Shown: piece after piece, positions 24,012 to 33,456 of the stretch
How positions within the stretch are numbered: position 1 is the first letter of the stretch
How the letters are laid out: each line of letters begins with the position of its first letter
Assembly: GCF_900637185.1 (NCBI RefSeq)
Contig: NZ_LR134352.1
Location: forward strand, 6,376,001-6,440,000
Direction: 5' to 3'
From: Nocardia asteroides
GTDB taxonomy: Bacteria > Actinomycetota > Actinomycetes > Mycobacteriales > Mycobacteriaceae
Length of the DNA: 64,000 nt
Program-made: the position numbers and the translations under genes
Notes under the pieces: model-generated
The model's database searches: none
Seen by the model: the letters and a program-made list of their open reading frames with translations, nothing else
Told to the model about the DNA's origin: nothing

Positions 24012-24944
24012 TCAGCTGGCCAGGAGCTCGACGTCCTCGACGATGGAGTAGTGCTCGGCGTTGCCCTCGATGACGGTGCTGGGGCGGCCGTCGACGCCGA
24101 CCGGGATGTCGCCGGCCAGGGTGATGCGGGTCAGGCGGCGGGGCTGGCTGTCGTAGTCGTCCACGGCGTAGTGCTGGGTGGCGCGGTTGTCCCAGATGGC
24201 GACGTCGCCGTCGGCCCAGGTCCAGCGGGTGGTGTTCTCCAGGCGGGTGACCCGGTCCTGGAACAGGCGGAACAGCGCCTGGGACTCGCTGGTGGACAGC
24301 CCGACGAAGTTCTTCACGAAGTGGCCGAGCAGCAGCGCGCGCTCACCGGTCTCGGGGTGCACGCGCACCACCGGGTGCTCGGTCTCGTAGTAGGTGGACT
24401 GGAATTCGGCGCGGTACTCGGCGGTCTTCGGGCGCAGCGGCTCGACATTGCGGGCGGCGTAGTCGTAGACGTTGGTGTGCACGGCCCGCAGGTTGTCGGC
24501 GAGCAGCTTGAGCGGCTCGGGCAGCGAGTCGTAGGCGGCCACGGTGGAGGCCCAGGTGGTGGAGCCGCCGTAGGTCGGCAGGTACTCCGCGCGCAGGATC
24601 GACGCCTTCGGGACCCGGTCGACGAAGGTGACGTCGGTGTGCCAGGAGTTGGCGCGGCCGGTCTCGGAGTCGATGGCCAGGCTCTTGACCCCCTGCGAGG
24701 TCACCGTGGGGTGCGGGGTGGTGGGGCTGCCCAGCAGCTGCGCGAACTCGTGCTGGGTGTCCTCGGTGAGGTGCTGCTGGCCGCGGAAGAAGATGACCTT
24801 GTGCTCGTTGAGCGCCCGGCGGATCGTCGCGACGGTCGCCGCGTCGAGGTCGCCACCCAGACGGACACCGTCGACCTGGGCACCGATGTGGGCGCCGAGC
24901 TTGGTCACCGTCAGGGTGGCGGGGGTGGCGTGGTCGACCGTCAT
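24012..24944 (-). CDS. Alpha-ketoglutarate-dependent TauD/AtsK-type dioxygenase
   Basis: A 310-residue Fe(II)/2-oxoglutarate dioxygenase. The iron ligands are His102 and Asp104 in WHTDVTF and His258 in [14 protein letters not shown]; Thr129 in YGGSTTWAS and an arginine near 270-273 bind 2-oxoglutarate. The opening [21 protein letters not shown] and the segment [22 protein letters not shown] closely resemble mycobacterial Rv3406-type alkylsulfatase (AtsK), which releases sulfate and an aldehyde from alkyl sulfate esters. A taurine dioxygenase is less likely but possible. It is a single gene; AGGTGA lies just upstream of ATG 24944. It probably serves sulfur scavenging. Confidence 0.85.
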   Translation of the reverse strand: MTVDHATPATLTVTKLGAHIGAQVDGVRLGGDLDAATVATIRRALNEHKVIFFRGQQHLTEDTQHEFAQLLGSPTTPHPTVTSQGVKSLAIDSETGRANSWHTDVTFVDRVPKASILRAEYLPTYGGSTTWASTVAAYDSLPEPLKLLADNLRAVHTNVYDYAARNVEPLRPKTAEYRAEFQSTYYETEHPVVRVHPETGERALLLGHFVKNFVGLSTSESQALFRLFQDRVTRLENTTRWTWADGDVAIWDNRATQHYAVDDYDSQPRRLTRITLAGDIPVGVDGRPSTVIEGNAEHYSIVEDVELLAS

Positions 24945-25047
24945 GGGAGATCACCTTCACTGTCGTACTCGTCGGTTGATGTGCATCAAGCACACCGAAA
25001 AACCCGCTCGAGCCACAGGTTTAGGTTCGCGGTGATCGCAACCGGCC

Positions 25048-25818
25048 TCAGCCGAGGTGCTCCCGCAGGTAGGCGAGGTCGTCGGCGACGCCGTCGGCCG
25101 GGGTCTCCAGGATGACCGGCGCCCCCGCGGTGCGGCACACCTCGGCCAGCAGTTGCGGGTCGATGGTGCCCTCGGCGAAGTTGGCGTGCCGGTCGGCGCC
25201 GGAGTCGAACTCGTCGCGCGAGGAGTTCAGGTGCACCAGGTCGATCCGGCCGGTGATGGCCTTGATCCGCTCCACGATGCCGACCAGATCCTCACCGCCC
25301 GCCCAGGCGTGGCAGGTGTCCAGGCAGAAACCGGCGCCGTAGTCACCGACCGCGTCCCACAGCCGGGCGATGGAATCGAAGTGCCTGGCCATGGCGTGAT
25401 TGCCGCCCGCGGTGTTCTCGATGAGGATCGGCACGGCGAAGCCGCCCTTGTCCTGCTGACGTTCGAACAGCTTGCGCCAGTTGTCGATCCCGGTGTCGAG
25501 TTCGGCGTCGGAACGCACGTGCCCGCCGTGCACGACCAGGCCGAACGCGCCCAGCTCGGCGGCCGCCTTCGCCTGCTGGGCCACCGCGTTGCGCGAGGGC
25601 ATGCGCAGCCGGTTGTTCAGGCTGGCCACATTGATCTGGTACGAGGAGTGCACCACCACGTCGATCGGGCTGGCCAGGATCTCGGCGGCCTGCGGATGCG
25701 GCTGGGGTTTGTCCCAGCTCTGCGGATCGACCACGAACAGCTGGATGACCTCGGCGCCGAGCTTCTCGCCGAAGCCGATCGGATCGCTCTCGTCACGAAC
25801 GTGTGCTCCAATGCGCAT
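25048..25818 (-). CDS. nfo: Endonuclease IV (AP endonuclease, deoxyribonuclease IV)
   Basis: A 256-residue TIM-barrel AP endonuclease, close to the length of mycobacterial End and shorter than the 285 residues of E. coli Nfo. Metal-binding segments are visible: VVHSSY, GLVVHGGHV, ILIENTAGG, GFCLDTCHAW and LVHLNSSRDEFDSGADRHANF, ending ILETP. It cuts DNA 5' to abasic sites and removes blocked 3' ends in base-excision repair, using three zinc ions. TAGGGT lies exactly six bases before ATG 25818, so the message is probably leaderless. The mycobacterial gene is called end. Confidence 0.92.
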   Translation of the reverse strand: MRIGAHVRDESDPIGFGEKLGAEVIQLFVVDPQSWDKPQPHPQAAEILASPIDVVVHSSYQINVASLNNRLRMPSRNAVAQQAKAAAELGAFGLVVHGGHVRSDAELDTGIDNWRKLFERQQDKGGFAVPILIENTAGGNHAMARHFDSIARLWDAVGDYGAGFCLDTCHAWAGGEDLVGIVERIKAITGRIDLVHLNSSRDEFDSGADRHANFAEGTIDPQLLAEVCRTAGAPVILETPADGVADDLAYLREHLG

Positions 25819-25824
25819 GACGTC

Positions 25825-25830
25825 ACCCTA
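25825..25830 (-). promoter_or_regulatory. -10 element TAGGGT of a leaderless promoter (nfo)
   Basis: TAGGGT (minus strand) ends six bases before the ATG of the endonuclease IV gene, placing the predicted transcription start on the start codon. No ribosome site is present. Confidence 0.5.
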
Positions 25831-25937
25831 ATCCGCGGCACCGACAGGATCGGACCTTGTTGCACCCGGGGGCCGTCGAGAGATACATCGGTAGAATTTT
25901 CGGACGGGTGCTCTGCCCTGGAGGGGGTGACTTCGCG

Positions 25938-27083
25938 GTGTTGCGCAAAGGCGACGTGTTCGCCGGGTACACGATCCGGCGCGTCCTCGGTTACGGCGGG
26001 ATGGGCGTGGTCTACCTGGCCCGGCATCCGCGCCTGCCCCGGCTCACCGCGCTCAAGCTGCTCAGCCGCGACCTGTCCGCCGACGACGAGATCCGGCACC
26101 GCTTCGAACGCGAGGCCGACCTGGTGGCCCAGCTCGAGCACCCCAACATCGTCAACGTCTACGACCGCGGCACCGACGACGACCAGCTGTGGATCTCCAT
26201 GCAGTACGTGGCGGGCACCGACGTGGCGACCGCCGACGTCGACGTGCTCCCGCCCGAGCGCGCGGTGCAGATCATCGCCGAGACCGCGACCGCGCTGGAC
26301 TTCGCGCACGCGGGCGGGGTCCTGCACCGTGATGTGAAACCGGCCAACATCCTGCTCGCCAAGCCGCCGATCGGCCGTCCGGAACGGGTCGTGCTCACCG
26401 ACTTCGGGATCGCGGCCGTGCGCGACAGCGAGACGACGCTCTCGTCGAGCGGCGCCATCACCGCCACCCTCGCCTACGCGGCGCCCGAGCACCTGGCCGG
26501 GGCACCGCTGGATCACCGGGCCGACCAGTACTCGCTGGCCTGCACCTTGTTCTGGATGCTGACGGGGCGGGTGCCGTTCCCCGGCCCGAATCCGGCCGCG
26601 GTGATCCAGGCGCACCTGAACCGGCCGGTGCCGCCGCTGCGCGGCCTGCGCCCGGATCTGCCGACCACCTTGGACGTAGTGCTGGCCAGGGCCACCGCGA
26701 AACGGGCCGACGCGCGCTACGACAGCTGCGCGGAGTTCGCCCAGGCGGCCAGGTCCGCGCTCTTCGCCGCCCCGGGACCGTGGCACCGGCACCACCAGCA
26801 GGTCACGGCGACCGGAGTGGTGCTGCGCGCCCGCGAACCGTATCCGCAGCAACCGTATTCGCGTCCGGCCACGCCGCCGCAGCCGTACCGGCAGGTGCCG
26901 CCGACCGGCGCGGTGGGGCCGACTACTCCGGCCCAGCCCTATCCGCAGGCCCCTCGGCCCGCGACCGGCGGCGGGGCCGTGCCCGCGCGACGCGGAACGC
27001 ATCGGCAGGGCACCATCGATTTCCCCGGTGGGCGTAACCATCCCGGCTATATCGTGCCGCCGCAGCCGCGCAGGCCACCGTGA
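25938..27083 (+). CDS. Ser/Thr protein kinase, cytosolic PknB-type
   Basis: A 381-residue kinase without a membrane segment. The catalytic domain covers residues ~1-275: GYGGMGVVY loop, TALKLL lysine, HRDVKPANIL catalytic loop, LTDFGIA, and YAAPEHLAG, which keeps the usual APE unlike the SPE of its neighbours. The C-terminal ~100 residues are a disordered proline/tyrosine/glutamine-rich tail (PYPQQPYSRPATPPQPYRQ), a likely binding or phosphorylation platform. The start is GTG 25938, with GAGGGGG at 25921-25927; 27 further upstream codons are rejected. It heads a run of three kinase genes, separated from the next by 161 bases, so it may be transcribed alone. Confidence 0.9.
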   Translation: MLRKGDVFAGYTIRRVLGYGGMGVVYLARHPRLPRLTALKLLSRDLSADDEIRHRFEREADLVAQLEHPNIVNVYDRGTDDDQLWISMQYVAGTDVATADVDVLPPERAVQIIAETATALDFAHAGGVLHRDVKPANILLAKPPIGRPERVVLTDFGIAAVRDSETTLSSSGAITATLAYAAPEHLAGAPLDHRADQYSLACTLFWMLTGRVPFPGPNPAAVIQAHLNRPVPPLRGLRPDLPTTLDVVLARATAKRADARYDSCAEFAQAARSALFAAPGPWHRHHQQVTATGVVLRAREPYPQQPYSRPATPPQPYRQVPPTGAVGPTTPAQPYPQAPRPATGGGAVPARRGTHRQGTIDFPGGRNHPGYIVPPQPRRPP

Positions 27084-27244
27084 TCGGCGGGGTCGGGTCG
27101 GCCGTCGCGCGGGCGGGGATCCGCACGTCGTCCGACTGCTAAGGTTTCGTTGATTTTCCCGTGGCGGGCCACCCGGCCGCGGCTTTTCTTGCTGTACGCG
27201 CGTGCGCTGGTGGGTCCCGGCGCACGGCGGGAAGTGGAGCAGAC

Positions 27245-29083
27245 ATGCTGGCCAACGGAGATGTCTTCGCCGGCTACGTCATCGAACGGCAGCTCGGCCG
27301 TGGTGGCATGGGTTCGGTCTACCTGGCCAAGCACCCCCGGTTGCCGCGGATGACGGCGCTGAAGTTGCTCAACCGCGAGATGTTCTTCGATCAGGAGGTG
27401 CGGGCGCGGTTCGAGCGGGAGGCGGATCTGGTCTCGCGGCTGGATCATCCGAACATCGTCACCGTCTACGACCGCGGTCTCGACGACGAGCAGCTGTGGA
27501 TCTCCATGCAGTTCATCGACGGTATCGACGCCGCCTCGGTGGATCCGGAGACTCTGCCGCCCGCCCGCGCGCTGCAGATCGTGAAGGAGACCGCCGACGC
27601 GCTGGACTACGCGCACGGGATGGGCGTGCTGCACCGCGACGTGAAGCCGGCCAACATCCTGCTCGCCCGCTCCGGCGCGGGCCGCGGCGAGCGCGTCTAC
27701 CTCACCGACTTCGGCATCGCCCGACTGCGCGACGACACCGGTCATCTCACCCAGACCGGCACGTTCACCGCCACCCTGGCCTACGCCTCGCCCGAGCAGC
27801 TCACCGGCGCGTCGCTGGATCACCGGTCCGATCAGTACTCGCTGGCCTGCACGTTGTTCTGGCTGTTCACCGGGTCGGGGCCGTTCGCGGCGACCAATCC
27901 GGCCGCCGTCATCCAGGGACATCTGCAGCAGCCGCCGCCGCCGTTGAGCACCGTGCGGCCGGGGCTGTCGTACGCGCTGGACGGCGTGCTGGCCAAGGCG
28001 ATGGCCAAGCGTCCCGACGACCGCTTCGACTCCTGCTCGGATTTCGCGAACGCCGCGATCGCCGCGCTCAACAATCCGAGCGCGCCCGCGATGCCGATCG
28101 TGGGACAGCGCCCGACGACCGGCGGCGCGATCCCGGTGACGGGAGGTCAGCGTCCGACCACGGGTGGCGCGATCCCGCAGACCGGCTCGCCGTATCCGCT
28201 CGCCACGCAGGGCCCGCTGACCGGCGGGCCGATGGGCACCGTCAACCAGGGTCCGCACACCCAGGGCCCGATGACGGCGGGTCCCATGACCGCCGGGCCG
28301 ATGACGCAGGGCCCGATGACCGCGGGCCCCATGGCCAACCAGTCCGCCGCGCCGTTGACCGGCGGCGCCGCGACCCAGAATCCGTACCAGCAGCAGTCGC
28401 GCCCGCAGTATCCGACGCCGCCCGCGCCGCCACGCCCGCCGACGGGCAACTACGGCGCGTACTCGGCCGGGCAGCGGCCACCGTCGAAGTCGAACACCGG
28501 GCTGATCGTCGGCATCGTGGTCGCCGTGGTGGTGGTGCTTGCCCTGTTGATCGGCATCGGCATCGCGGTCAGCGGTGACGATTCCGGCGGCGGCAGCACC
28601 ACCACGACCTCGGCGGTCGCGGGCAAGCAGGTCACCCCGAACGCCGACGCCATCAGCGCCGAGTTCAGCCAGATGGTGCCGGCCACCGTCGACGGCGACA
28701 CCGGCTACAACGGCGCCTCCTGCTGGGAGACCGACAGCAGCTACACCCCCTCGGCCAACGACGGCGACCCGGACTTCGGCGCCTGGGTGTGGCAGTGGCG
28801 CTGCTACGACGGCGGCGGTAGCGACGATCCGTTCTACCGGATCTACGTCTACGACACGGCGGCCGACGTGCAGGCCGTGATCAACGCCCTGCCCACCAAC
28901 ACCAAGTCGGTCGACACCAACGGTGGCAAGCAGTACACGAACTACAAGTACACCGACAACGGGAACAAGATCATCACCCAGTTCACCGGCGATCCCGACC
29001 GCGCCCAGTTCCTGATGTTCACCGACGGCTACGGCAAGGCCGACGAGGTGCTGCGCTGGTGGCGCTCGGCGCCGTTGAACTGA
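27245..29083 (+). CDS. Transmembrane Ser/Thr protein kinase with extracellular domain
   Basis: A 612-residue receptor-like kinase. Kinase domain ~1-275: GRGGMGSVY, LKLLNRE, HRDVKPANILLA, TDFGIARL and YASPEQL. A long proline/glycine linker follows, containing a GPMTAG repeat (residues 341-363). One membrane helix lies at ~419-443 (LIVGIVVAVVVVLALLIGIGIAV). The outer domain of ~165 residues has two cysteines (SCWETD and WRCYDGG) that could form a disulfide, and ends WWRSAPLN. Its fold is not recognised, but the next kinase has a related outer domain. ATG 27245 is preferred because it aligns with the other kinases' start. The stop overlaps the next gene's ATG (TGATG). Confidence 0.9.
   Translation: MLANGDVFAGYVIERQLGRGGMGSVYLAKHPRLPRMTALKLLNREMFFDQEVRARFEREADLVSRLDHPNIVTVYDRGLDDEQLWISMQFIDGIDAASVDPETLPPARALQIVKETADALDYAHGMGVLHRDVKPANILLARSGAGRGERVYLTDFGIARLRDDTGHLTQTGTFTATLAYASPEQLTGASLDHRSDQYSLACTLFWLFTGSGPFAATNPAAVIQGHLQQPPPPLSTVRPGLSYALDGVLAKAMAKRPDDRFDSCSDFANAAIAALNNPSAPAMPIVGQRPTTGGAIPVTGGQRPTTGGAIPQTGSPYPLATQGPLTGGPMGTVNQGPHTQGPMTAGPMTAGPMTQGPMTAGPMANQSAAPLTGGAATQNPYQQQSRPQYPTPPAPPRPPTGNYGAYSAGQRPPSKSNTGLIVGIVVAVVVVLALLIGIGIAVSGDDSGGGSTTTTSAVAGKQVTPNADAISAEFSQMVPATVDGDTGYNGASCWETDSSYTPSANDGDPDFGAWVWQWRCYDGGGSDDPFYRIYVYDTAADVQAVINALPTNTKSVDTNGGKQYTNYKYTDNGNKIITQFTGDPDRAQFLMFTDGYGKADEVLRWWRSAPLN
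28265..28333 (+). repeat. 15-bp in-frame repeat encoding GPMTA/Q
   Basis: Five consecutive short units encode GPMTAGPMTAGPM and GPMTQGPMTAGPM within the kinase's juxtamembrane linker. Simple sequence of this type can gain or lose units by slippage while staying in frame. Confidence 0.6.
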
Positions 29084-31347
29084 TGTCGATGCTCGACCAG
29101 GACGACGTCTTCGCCGGCTACACCATCGAGCGGTTGCTCGGCCGCGGCGGCATGGGCTCGGTGTATCTGGCGCGGCATCCGCGCCTGCCCCGGCGCACCG
29201 CGATGAAGCTGCTGAACCGGGAACTGTTCGACGACACCGAGATCCGGGCCAGGTTCGAACGCGAGGCCGACCTGGTCGCGCAGCTCGAGCATCCGAACAT
29301 CGTCACCGTCTACGACCGTGGCGTCGAGAACAACCAGCTGTGGATCTCGATGCGCTACATCGACGGCTCGGACGCGGCCTCGCTGCCCGCGCCGGTGGAT
29401 GCGGCGCGGGCGGTGCGGATCGTCGCCGAGACCGCGGCCGCCCTGGACTTCGCGCACAGCCGCGGCGTGCTGCATCGCGACGTGAAACCGGCCAACATCC
29501 TGATCGAGCCGGTCGACGGCGGCGAGCGGGTGTATCTCACCGACTTCGGTATCGCGCGCCTGCACGACGACAACGCCGCCAAGCTCACCCAGACCGGAAC
29601 CTTCACCGCGACCCTGGCTTTCGCCTCCCCCGAGCAGCTCTCCGGCATCGCGCTGGACGGGCGGGCCGACCAGTACTCCCTGGCCTGCACCCTGTACCGG
29701 CTGCTCACCGGCACCACGCCGTTCGACGCGGCCAATCCGGTGACCGTGATCCAGGGCCACCTCCAGCAGGATCCCCCGCGCGCCAGCGCCCGGCGCGCCG
29801 ACCTGCCGCCCGCGCTGGACGAGGTCATCGCCCGCGGCATGGCCAAGCGCCCCGCCGATCGCTTCGCCACCTGCGCCGAGTTCGCCGCGGCCGCCGCCGC
29901 GGCCCTCACGGAACCGTCCCCCGGCCACCCCTTCCCGGCCACCGCCCAGACCCGCACCTACCCACGCGACTCCCCCTACACCCCCGCCCCCGGCTTCCCC
30001 CTCGCCGGCGCGACCGGCGGACACTCGTCCCCGAGCCTTCCCCAGCCTGTGCCACGCAGCACCGGGCCCGGCGCACAGTCGTCGCCCGAGTTCCCTCAGG
30101 TGACGCCCGGTGCACAGCAAGGGAGTTGGACCGGCGCGCAGCCCTCGTCCCCCACGCCTGGTGCGCAGCAGGCCAGTTGGCCCGGCGCACAGTCCTCGTC
30201 GCCGGGCCTTCCCCAGCCAACGCCCGGTGCCCAGCAGGGCAGTTGGCCCGGCGCGCAGTCCTCGGCCCCCGGCCTTCCCCAGCCAACGCCCGGTGCCCAG
30301 CAAGGCAGTTGGACCGGTGCACAGGCCGCCTCCCCAGGTTCGGCGCAGGTGACGCCTGGACTACAGCAGGCCGGGTGGAACGGCGCGACACCCCGGTTCG
30401 GGGCTGGGCAGCCGCCTTCGCCGGGCTTTCCACAGGCGACGCCCGGTGCGCAGCACGGTTGGTCCGGCGCGCACCCCGGTGGTTCCGGGCAGTCCTCGCC
30501 CGGCATGCCGCAGGCCGGATGGCCTGAAAGTCCACAGGCAGGCTGGGCATCGTCGGCGCGCCCGGGATCCGGTGCGCCGTACGGCAATGCGCGGGCGCAG
30601 CGGCCGCGGGATGCCGACGGTGGACGGTCGAAGGTGGCCGAGGACTACCTGGGCCGGAAACGGAAGTCCCGGTGGGAGGCCTCGCCGGTGGCGTGGCTGG
30701 CGTTGCTGGTCCTGCTCGGGCTGGTGGGATGGATGATCGTCGGCACGGTGACCGGGCCCGACAGCACCGGCTCGGCCGAAGTCCCCGCCTCGGAATCGGC
30801 TGTGCCCACGACGACCTCGACCGCGCAGCGCCCGTACACCCCGAGCACGACGCCGACCACCAGCGACCGCACGGTCATCGGCGCCAATGCCGCCCAGCTC
30901 AGCGAACAGTTCCCGCGCATGCTGCCGCAGACCAGCGCGAGCACCCTGGTGCACGCCGGTTCCGGGCTCGGCGGCGCGGGCTGTTTCGCCTACGACCGGA
31001 CGACCGCGAGCCGCGACTCCGACGACGCCGACATGGGCGACTGGGTGGTCATGTGGCACTGCTTCGGCGGCGGCAACAAGGCGACCTACGAGTTCTTCCT
31101 CTACCCGAGCGCCGACCAGGCGCGCCAGGCTGTCGCGGCCCTGCCCGCCAACGACACCCGCGCCGCGCCACACTCCGGCCACAGCTACACGAACTTCGTG
31201 CTGCACGACAGTCAGCCGAGGTCGCCGCGCATGGTCACCCGCTTCGACAGCGACCCGGCCCGTGCCGCGATGCTCATGTACAGCCGGGGTTTCATCGCCG
31301 ACGAGGCGCAGATGCTGGCCTGGTGGCAGGCCGCGCCGCTGAGCTAG
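29083..31347 (+). CDS. Transmembrane Ser/Thr protein kinase with repeat-rich linker and related ectodomain
   Basis: A 754-residue receptor-like kinase. Kinase domain ~1-280 with GRGGMGSVY, MKLLNRE, HRDVKPANILIE, LTDFGIARL and FASPEQL. Residues ~300-520 are a disordered linker dominated by a PGAQQ-SW-GAQ repeat. A membrane helix lies at ~536-558 (VAWLALLVLLGLVGWMIVGTVTG). The outer domain matches the neighbour's: a cysteine pair (GAGCFAYD, MWHCFGG), DMGDWVVMW and an ending of WWQAAPLS. Recent duplication of the two genes is likely. ATG 29083 overlaps the previous stop; ATG 29089 is also possible. The stop overlaps the stop of the convergent acetyltransferase gene in the shared bases CTAG. Confidence 0.9.
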   Translation: MSMLDQDDVFAGYTIERLLGRGGMGSVYLARHPRLPRRTAMKLLNRELFDDTEIRARFEREADLVAQLEHPNIVTVYDRGVENNQLWISMRYIDGSDAASLPAPVDAARAVRIVAETAAALDFAHSRGVLHRDVKPANILIEPVDGGERVYLTDFGIARLHDDNAAKLTQTGTFTATLAFASPEQLSGIALDGRADQYSLACTLYRLLTGTTPFDAANPVTVIQGHLQQDPPRASARRADLPPALDEVIARGMAKRPADRFATCAEFAAAAAAALTEPSPGHPFPATAQTRTYPRDSPYTPAPGFPLAGATGGHSSPSLPQPVPRSTGPGAQSSPEFPQVTPGAQQGSWTGAQPSSPTPGAQQASWPGAQSSSPGLPQPTPGAQQGSWPGAQSSAPGLPQPTPGAQQGSWTGAQAASPGSAQVTPGLQQAGWNGATPRFGAGQPPSPGFPQATPGAQHGWSGAHPGGSGQSSPGMPQAGWPESPQAGWASSARPGSGAPYGNARAQRPRDADGGRSKVAEDYLGRKRKSRWEASPVAWLALLVLLGLVGWMIVGTVTGPDSTGSAEVPASESAVPTTTSTAQRPYTPSTTPTTSDRTVIGANAAQLSEQFPRMLPQTSASTLVHAGSGLGGAGCFAYDRTTASRDSDDADMGDWVVMWHCFGGGNKATYEFFLYPSADQARQAVAALPANDTRAAPHSGHSYTNFVLHDSQPRSPRMVTRFDSDPARAAMLMYSRGFIADEAQMLAWWQAAPLS
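30103..30351 (+). repeat. 66-bp tandem repeats in the kinase linker
   Basis: Units begin at 30103 (shortened), 30154, 30220 and 30286, with 66-base spacing, and degenerate copies continue to ~30500. Each encodes PGAQQ(G/A)SW(P/T)GAQ-SS-PGLPQP. The middle two copies are nearly identical, which suggests recent expansion. Confidence 0.8.
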
Positions 31348-32177
31348 GCCGCCGTCAGCGTGTAGTGCACGAAGTCGCGCACGGGCTCGAAGCCGATCGC
31401 CTGGTAGATCTTGTTCGACGTGGGATTGGCAGTGTCGGTGAACAGGCAGACATCGGCGCCCTCGGCCCGGATCACGGCCGACACCGTGGCCGTGAGCGCG
31501 CTGGCGTATCCGTTGCCGCGCAGTAGCGGTGGCGTATAGACGGGCCCGATCCTGGCCCAGCCCAGGATCTCGCTCTGCCGCGCGACGAGCGCCACCGGCG
31601 TGTGGTCGCGCTCCCACAGCCACCACAGCCCGGCCTGGATCCGACGCCGGACGGCGGTCTCGTCCAGCCGGGGCGGATCGCCGATCTCGGCGTAGAAGGC
31701 TTCGATGAACACCCGGCACAGCCCGAGATCGGCCATGATCGCCTGGCGCGGCTCGCCGGGAACCTCGGGCACGGCCAGGGTTCCGAGGCGGAACAGCCGG
31801 GCTCCGTACAACTCGGCGAAGGAGCCGCCGGACCGAGTGGACCAGTGCCGCGCGAAGGCCGTCGCGGCCACGTCGACGCCCTCGACGCTCGTCGGCGCAG
31901 GTTCCTCGGCGTGAAAGGCATCGGCGACGGCAGCCATGCTGTGCGGGGGCAGTTCACCCAGGTAGACGTTGCCGCCGTAGGAGCTCTGCGCGACGCCGAC
32001 GACCTCACCCGCGTCGTCGCGCACCGACAGGAACCGGGTCTCCGCGCCGCCGGCGCGGCCGCCGAGCACATTGGCGGCACCGGTCGCGATCACCGTATGG
32101 CGTAAGGGGTCTCGACGCAGAAAGGGTTCCGCGTCGGCCAGGAAGCGGGCGGCGTCGCCGGTGATATCGATGCGCAC
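31344..32177 (-). CDS. GNAT family N-acetyltransferase
   Basis: A 277-residue acetyltransferase with the GNAT core in its C-terminal half: GWARIGPVYTPPLLRGNGYASALTATVSAVI is the acetyl-CoA-binding motif A (R-G-x-G-x-A/G), and FTDTANPTSNKIYQAIGFEPV is motif B. The N-terminal half is a divergent GNAT-like domain. The substrate is unknown. Start is GTG 32177; TACGGT lies seven bases upstream, so the mRNA may be nearly leaderless. A long open stretch upstream of this start is not coding by composition. Confidence 0.85.
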   Translation of the reverse strand: MRIDITGDAARFLADAEPFLRRDPLRHTVIATGAANVLGGRAGGAETRFLSVRDDAGEVVGVAQSSYGGNVYLGELPPHSMAAVADAFHAEEPAPTSVEGVDVAATAFARHWSTRSGGSFAELYGARLFRLGTLAVPEVPGEPRQAIMADLGLCRVFIEAFYAEIGDPPRLDETAVRRRIQAGLWWLWERDHTPVALVARQSEILGWARIGPVYTPPLLRGNGYASALTATVSAVIRAEGADVCLFTDTANPTSNKIYQAIGFEPVRDFVHYTLTAA

Positions 32178-32230
32178 GCCTTCGACCGTAGGCCTCGAGC
32201 GGCCGGTTCGCAGCTGAATTACAGGGCTGA

Positions 32231-32518
32231 TCAGTCCTTTTCGCGCGCGTCGCGATCGGTGCGCAGCTTCAGCAGGATGAGGCCAGCGGTGCAGGCCAGG
32301 ATCAGGCCGGCGACGGTGATCTCCACGTGCAGGCCGGCGATGCCGAGCCCGGCGCCGACGAGACCGCCGACGAAGAACAACCAGCCCATGACCCGCGCGA
32401 CCACCGCGAAAGCGCGATTGCCCGGCGGGTTCGACAGTGCGTGCTGAACAGTTGCCGACACGACCGGATCTTCGGTCGCCGCTACGGATTCCAGCCGGGG
32501 TGTCGAATAAGCTCCCAT
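32231..32518 (-). CDS. Small two-helix membrane protein
   Basis: A 95-residue hypothetical protein with two predicted membrane helices, VMGWLFFVGGLVGAGLGIAGL and ITVAGLILACTAGLILLKL, and charged termini. No family is recognised. Start ATG 32518 has GAGGAG at 32530-32525, six bases upstream. It is followed by the acetyltransferase gene 53 bases downstream. Confidence 0.65.
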   Translation of the reverse strand: MGAYSTPRLESVAATEDPVVSATVQHALSNPPGNRAFAVVARVMGWLFFVGGLVGAGLGIAGLHVEITVAGLILACTAGLILLKLRTDRDAREKD

Positions 32519-32772
32519 CAGATTCTCCTCGATGACGCCGATCAGATTCTTTCTTCGCGCAACTTTCGCGCGTCAGGGACTTCGTTCCGGGCGTCTCATG
32601 CGTCACATTGCTCACACACGCTACGACTCGGCGACGCCCTTCGCGCGCGACACGTCCCCGCGACACGCTGACGAAATCAATCCGATATCTGAATCGAATA
32701 TGTTTAAAATAGGCCGTTTGGCCAACCCTGCACTACTGTGAGGCGACTCGAAGCCGACGAGGAGTGCACGCG

Positions 32773-33405
32773 ATGGATGACAGCAGGACCAAGCTGGCAG
32801 GTCCGGCAATCGCTGTTGGCGCGGTGTCGCTCGGACTGATCATCATCGGTGCGTGTGGCGTCGGCCAGCAGGATGTCTACGTCCCGCCGCCGCCGCTGGC
32901 CGCGAATCTGGCCGCCGCGCCGAGCCGGATCGCCGAGGACAGCAGCACCTCCACCACCACCCGGGTCCCAATCCCACCCTCCCCCACCTGGCGGATCGCG
33001 CCGTACATGTCGCCGCGGAAACCGTTCAGCCTCAGCTCCACCGAGACCTCGCCGTCGGAGCCGCCCGCCGAGGGCGAGACCACCTCCGGTTCCCGGCCGT
33101 CGGAAGCCACGACCGAATCCCGCTCGCCGGAGCCGACCACCGAGTCCCGCGCTCCCGAGACGACCACCGAGGACCAGACCACCACGACACCGTCGCGCAC
33201 CACCCGCCCGGTCCCGGTCCCGACGCTGACCACCCGGCCCACCGTCGAGGACGAGGAAGCCGCCGAGACCGACTACCCCACGACGCACGCGCACGACCGC
33301 GCGACCTCCCCGACGCCCACCGGCGCCGACACCGCCGTCACCCCCACCCCCGCGCACACCGCCGAAACCACGACCACGGCGCCGACCACCACCGACGAGG
33401 GCTGA
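32773..33405 (+). CDS. Thr/Pro-rich exported protein, possible lipoprotein
   Basis: A 210-residue protein. Residues ~10-32 are hydrophobic (AGPAIAVGAVSLGLIIIGACG) and end in IGAC, which fits a lipobox with a lipidated cysteine, although the preceding charges are weak. The rest is low-complexity Thr, Ser, Pro and Glu, with runs such as TTESRSPEPTTESRAPETTTE, resembling a cell-wall-spanning stalk or a heavily mannosylated region. Start is ATG 32773 with AGGAG eight bases upstream. No function can be assigned. It is preceded by ~250 bases of comparatively AT-rich sequence. Confidence 0.65.
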   Translation: MDDSRTKLAGPAIAVGAVSLGLIIIGACGVGQQDVYVPPPPLAANLAAAPSRIAEDSSTSTTTRVPIPPSPTWRIAPYMSPRKPFSLSSTETSPSEPPAEGETTSGSRPSEATTESRSPEPTTESRAPETTTEDQTTTTPSRTTRPVPVPTLTTRPTVEDEEAAETDYPTTHAHDRATSPTPTGADTAVTPTPAHTAETTTTAPTTTDEG

Positions 33406-33411
33406 CACAGC

Positions 33412-33445
33412 ACTGGTGCGCACCCCGCCGGGGGCACGCACCAGT
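33412..33445. terminator. Stem-loop terminator between convergent genes
   Basis: Arms 33412-33426 and 33431-33445 pair over 13 of 15 positions with a GCCG loop. The structure separates the Thr/Pro-rich protein gene from the acyl-CoA dehydrogenase gene. Confidence 0.55.
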
Positions 33446-33456
33446 CCCGTCCGCCG

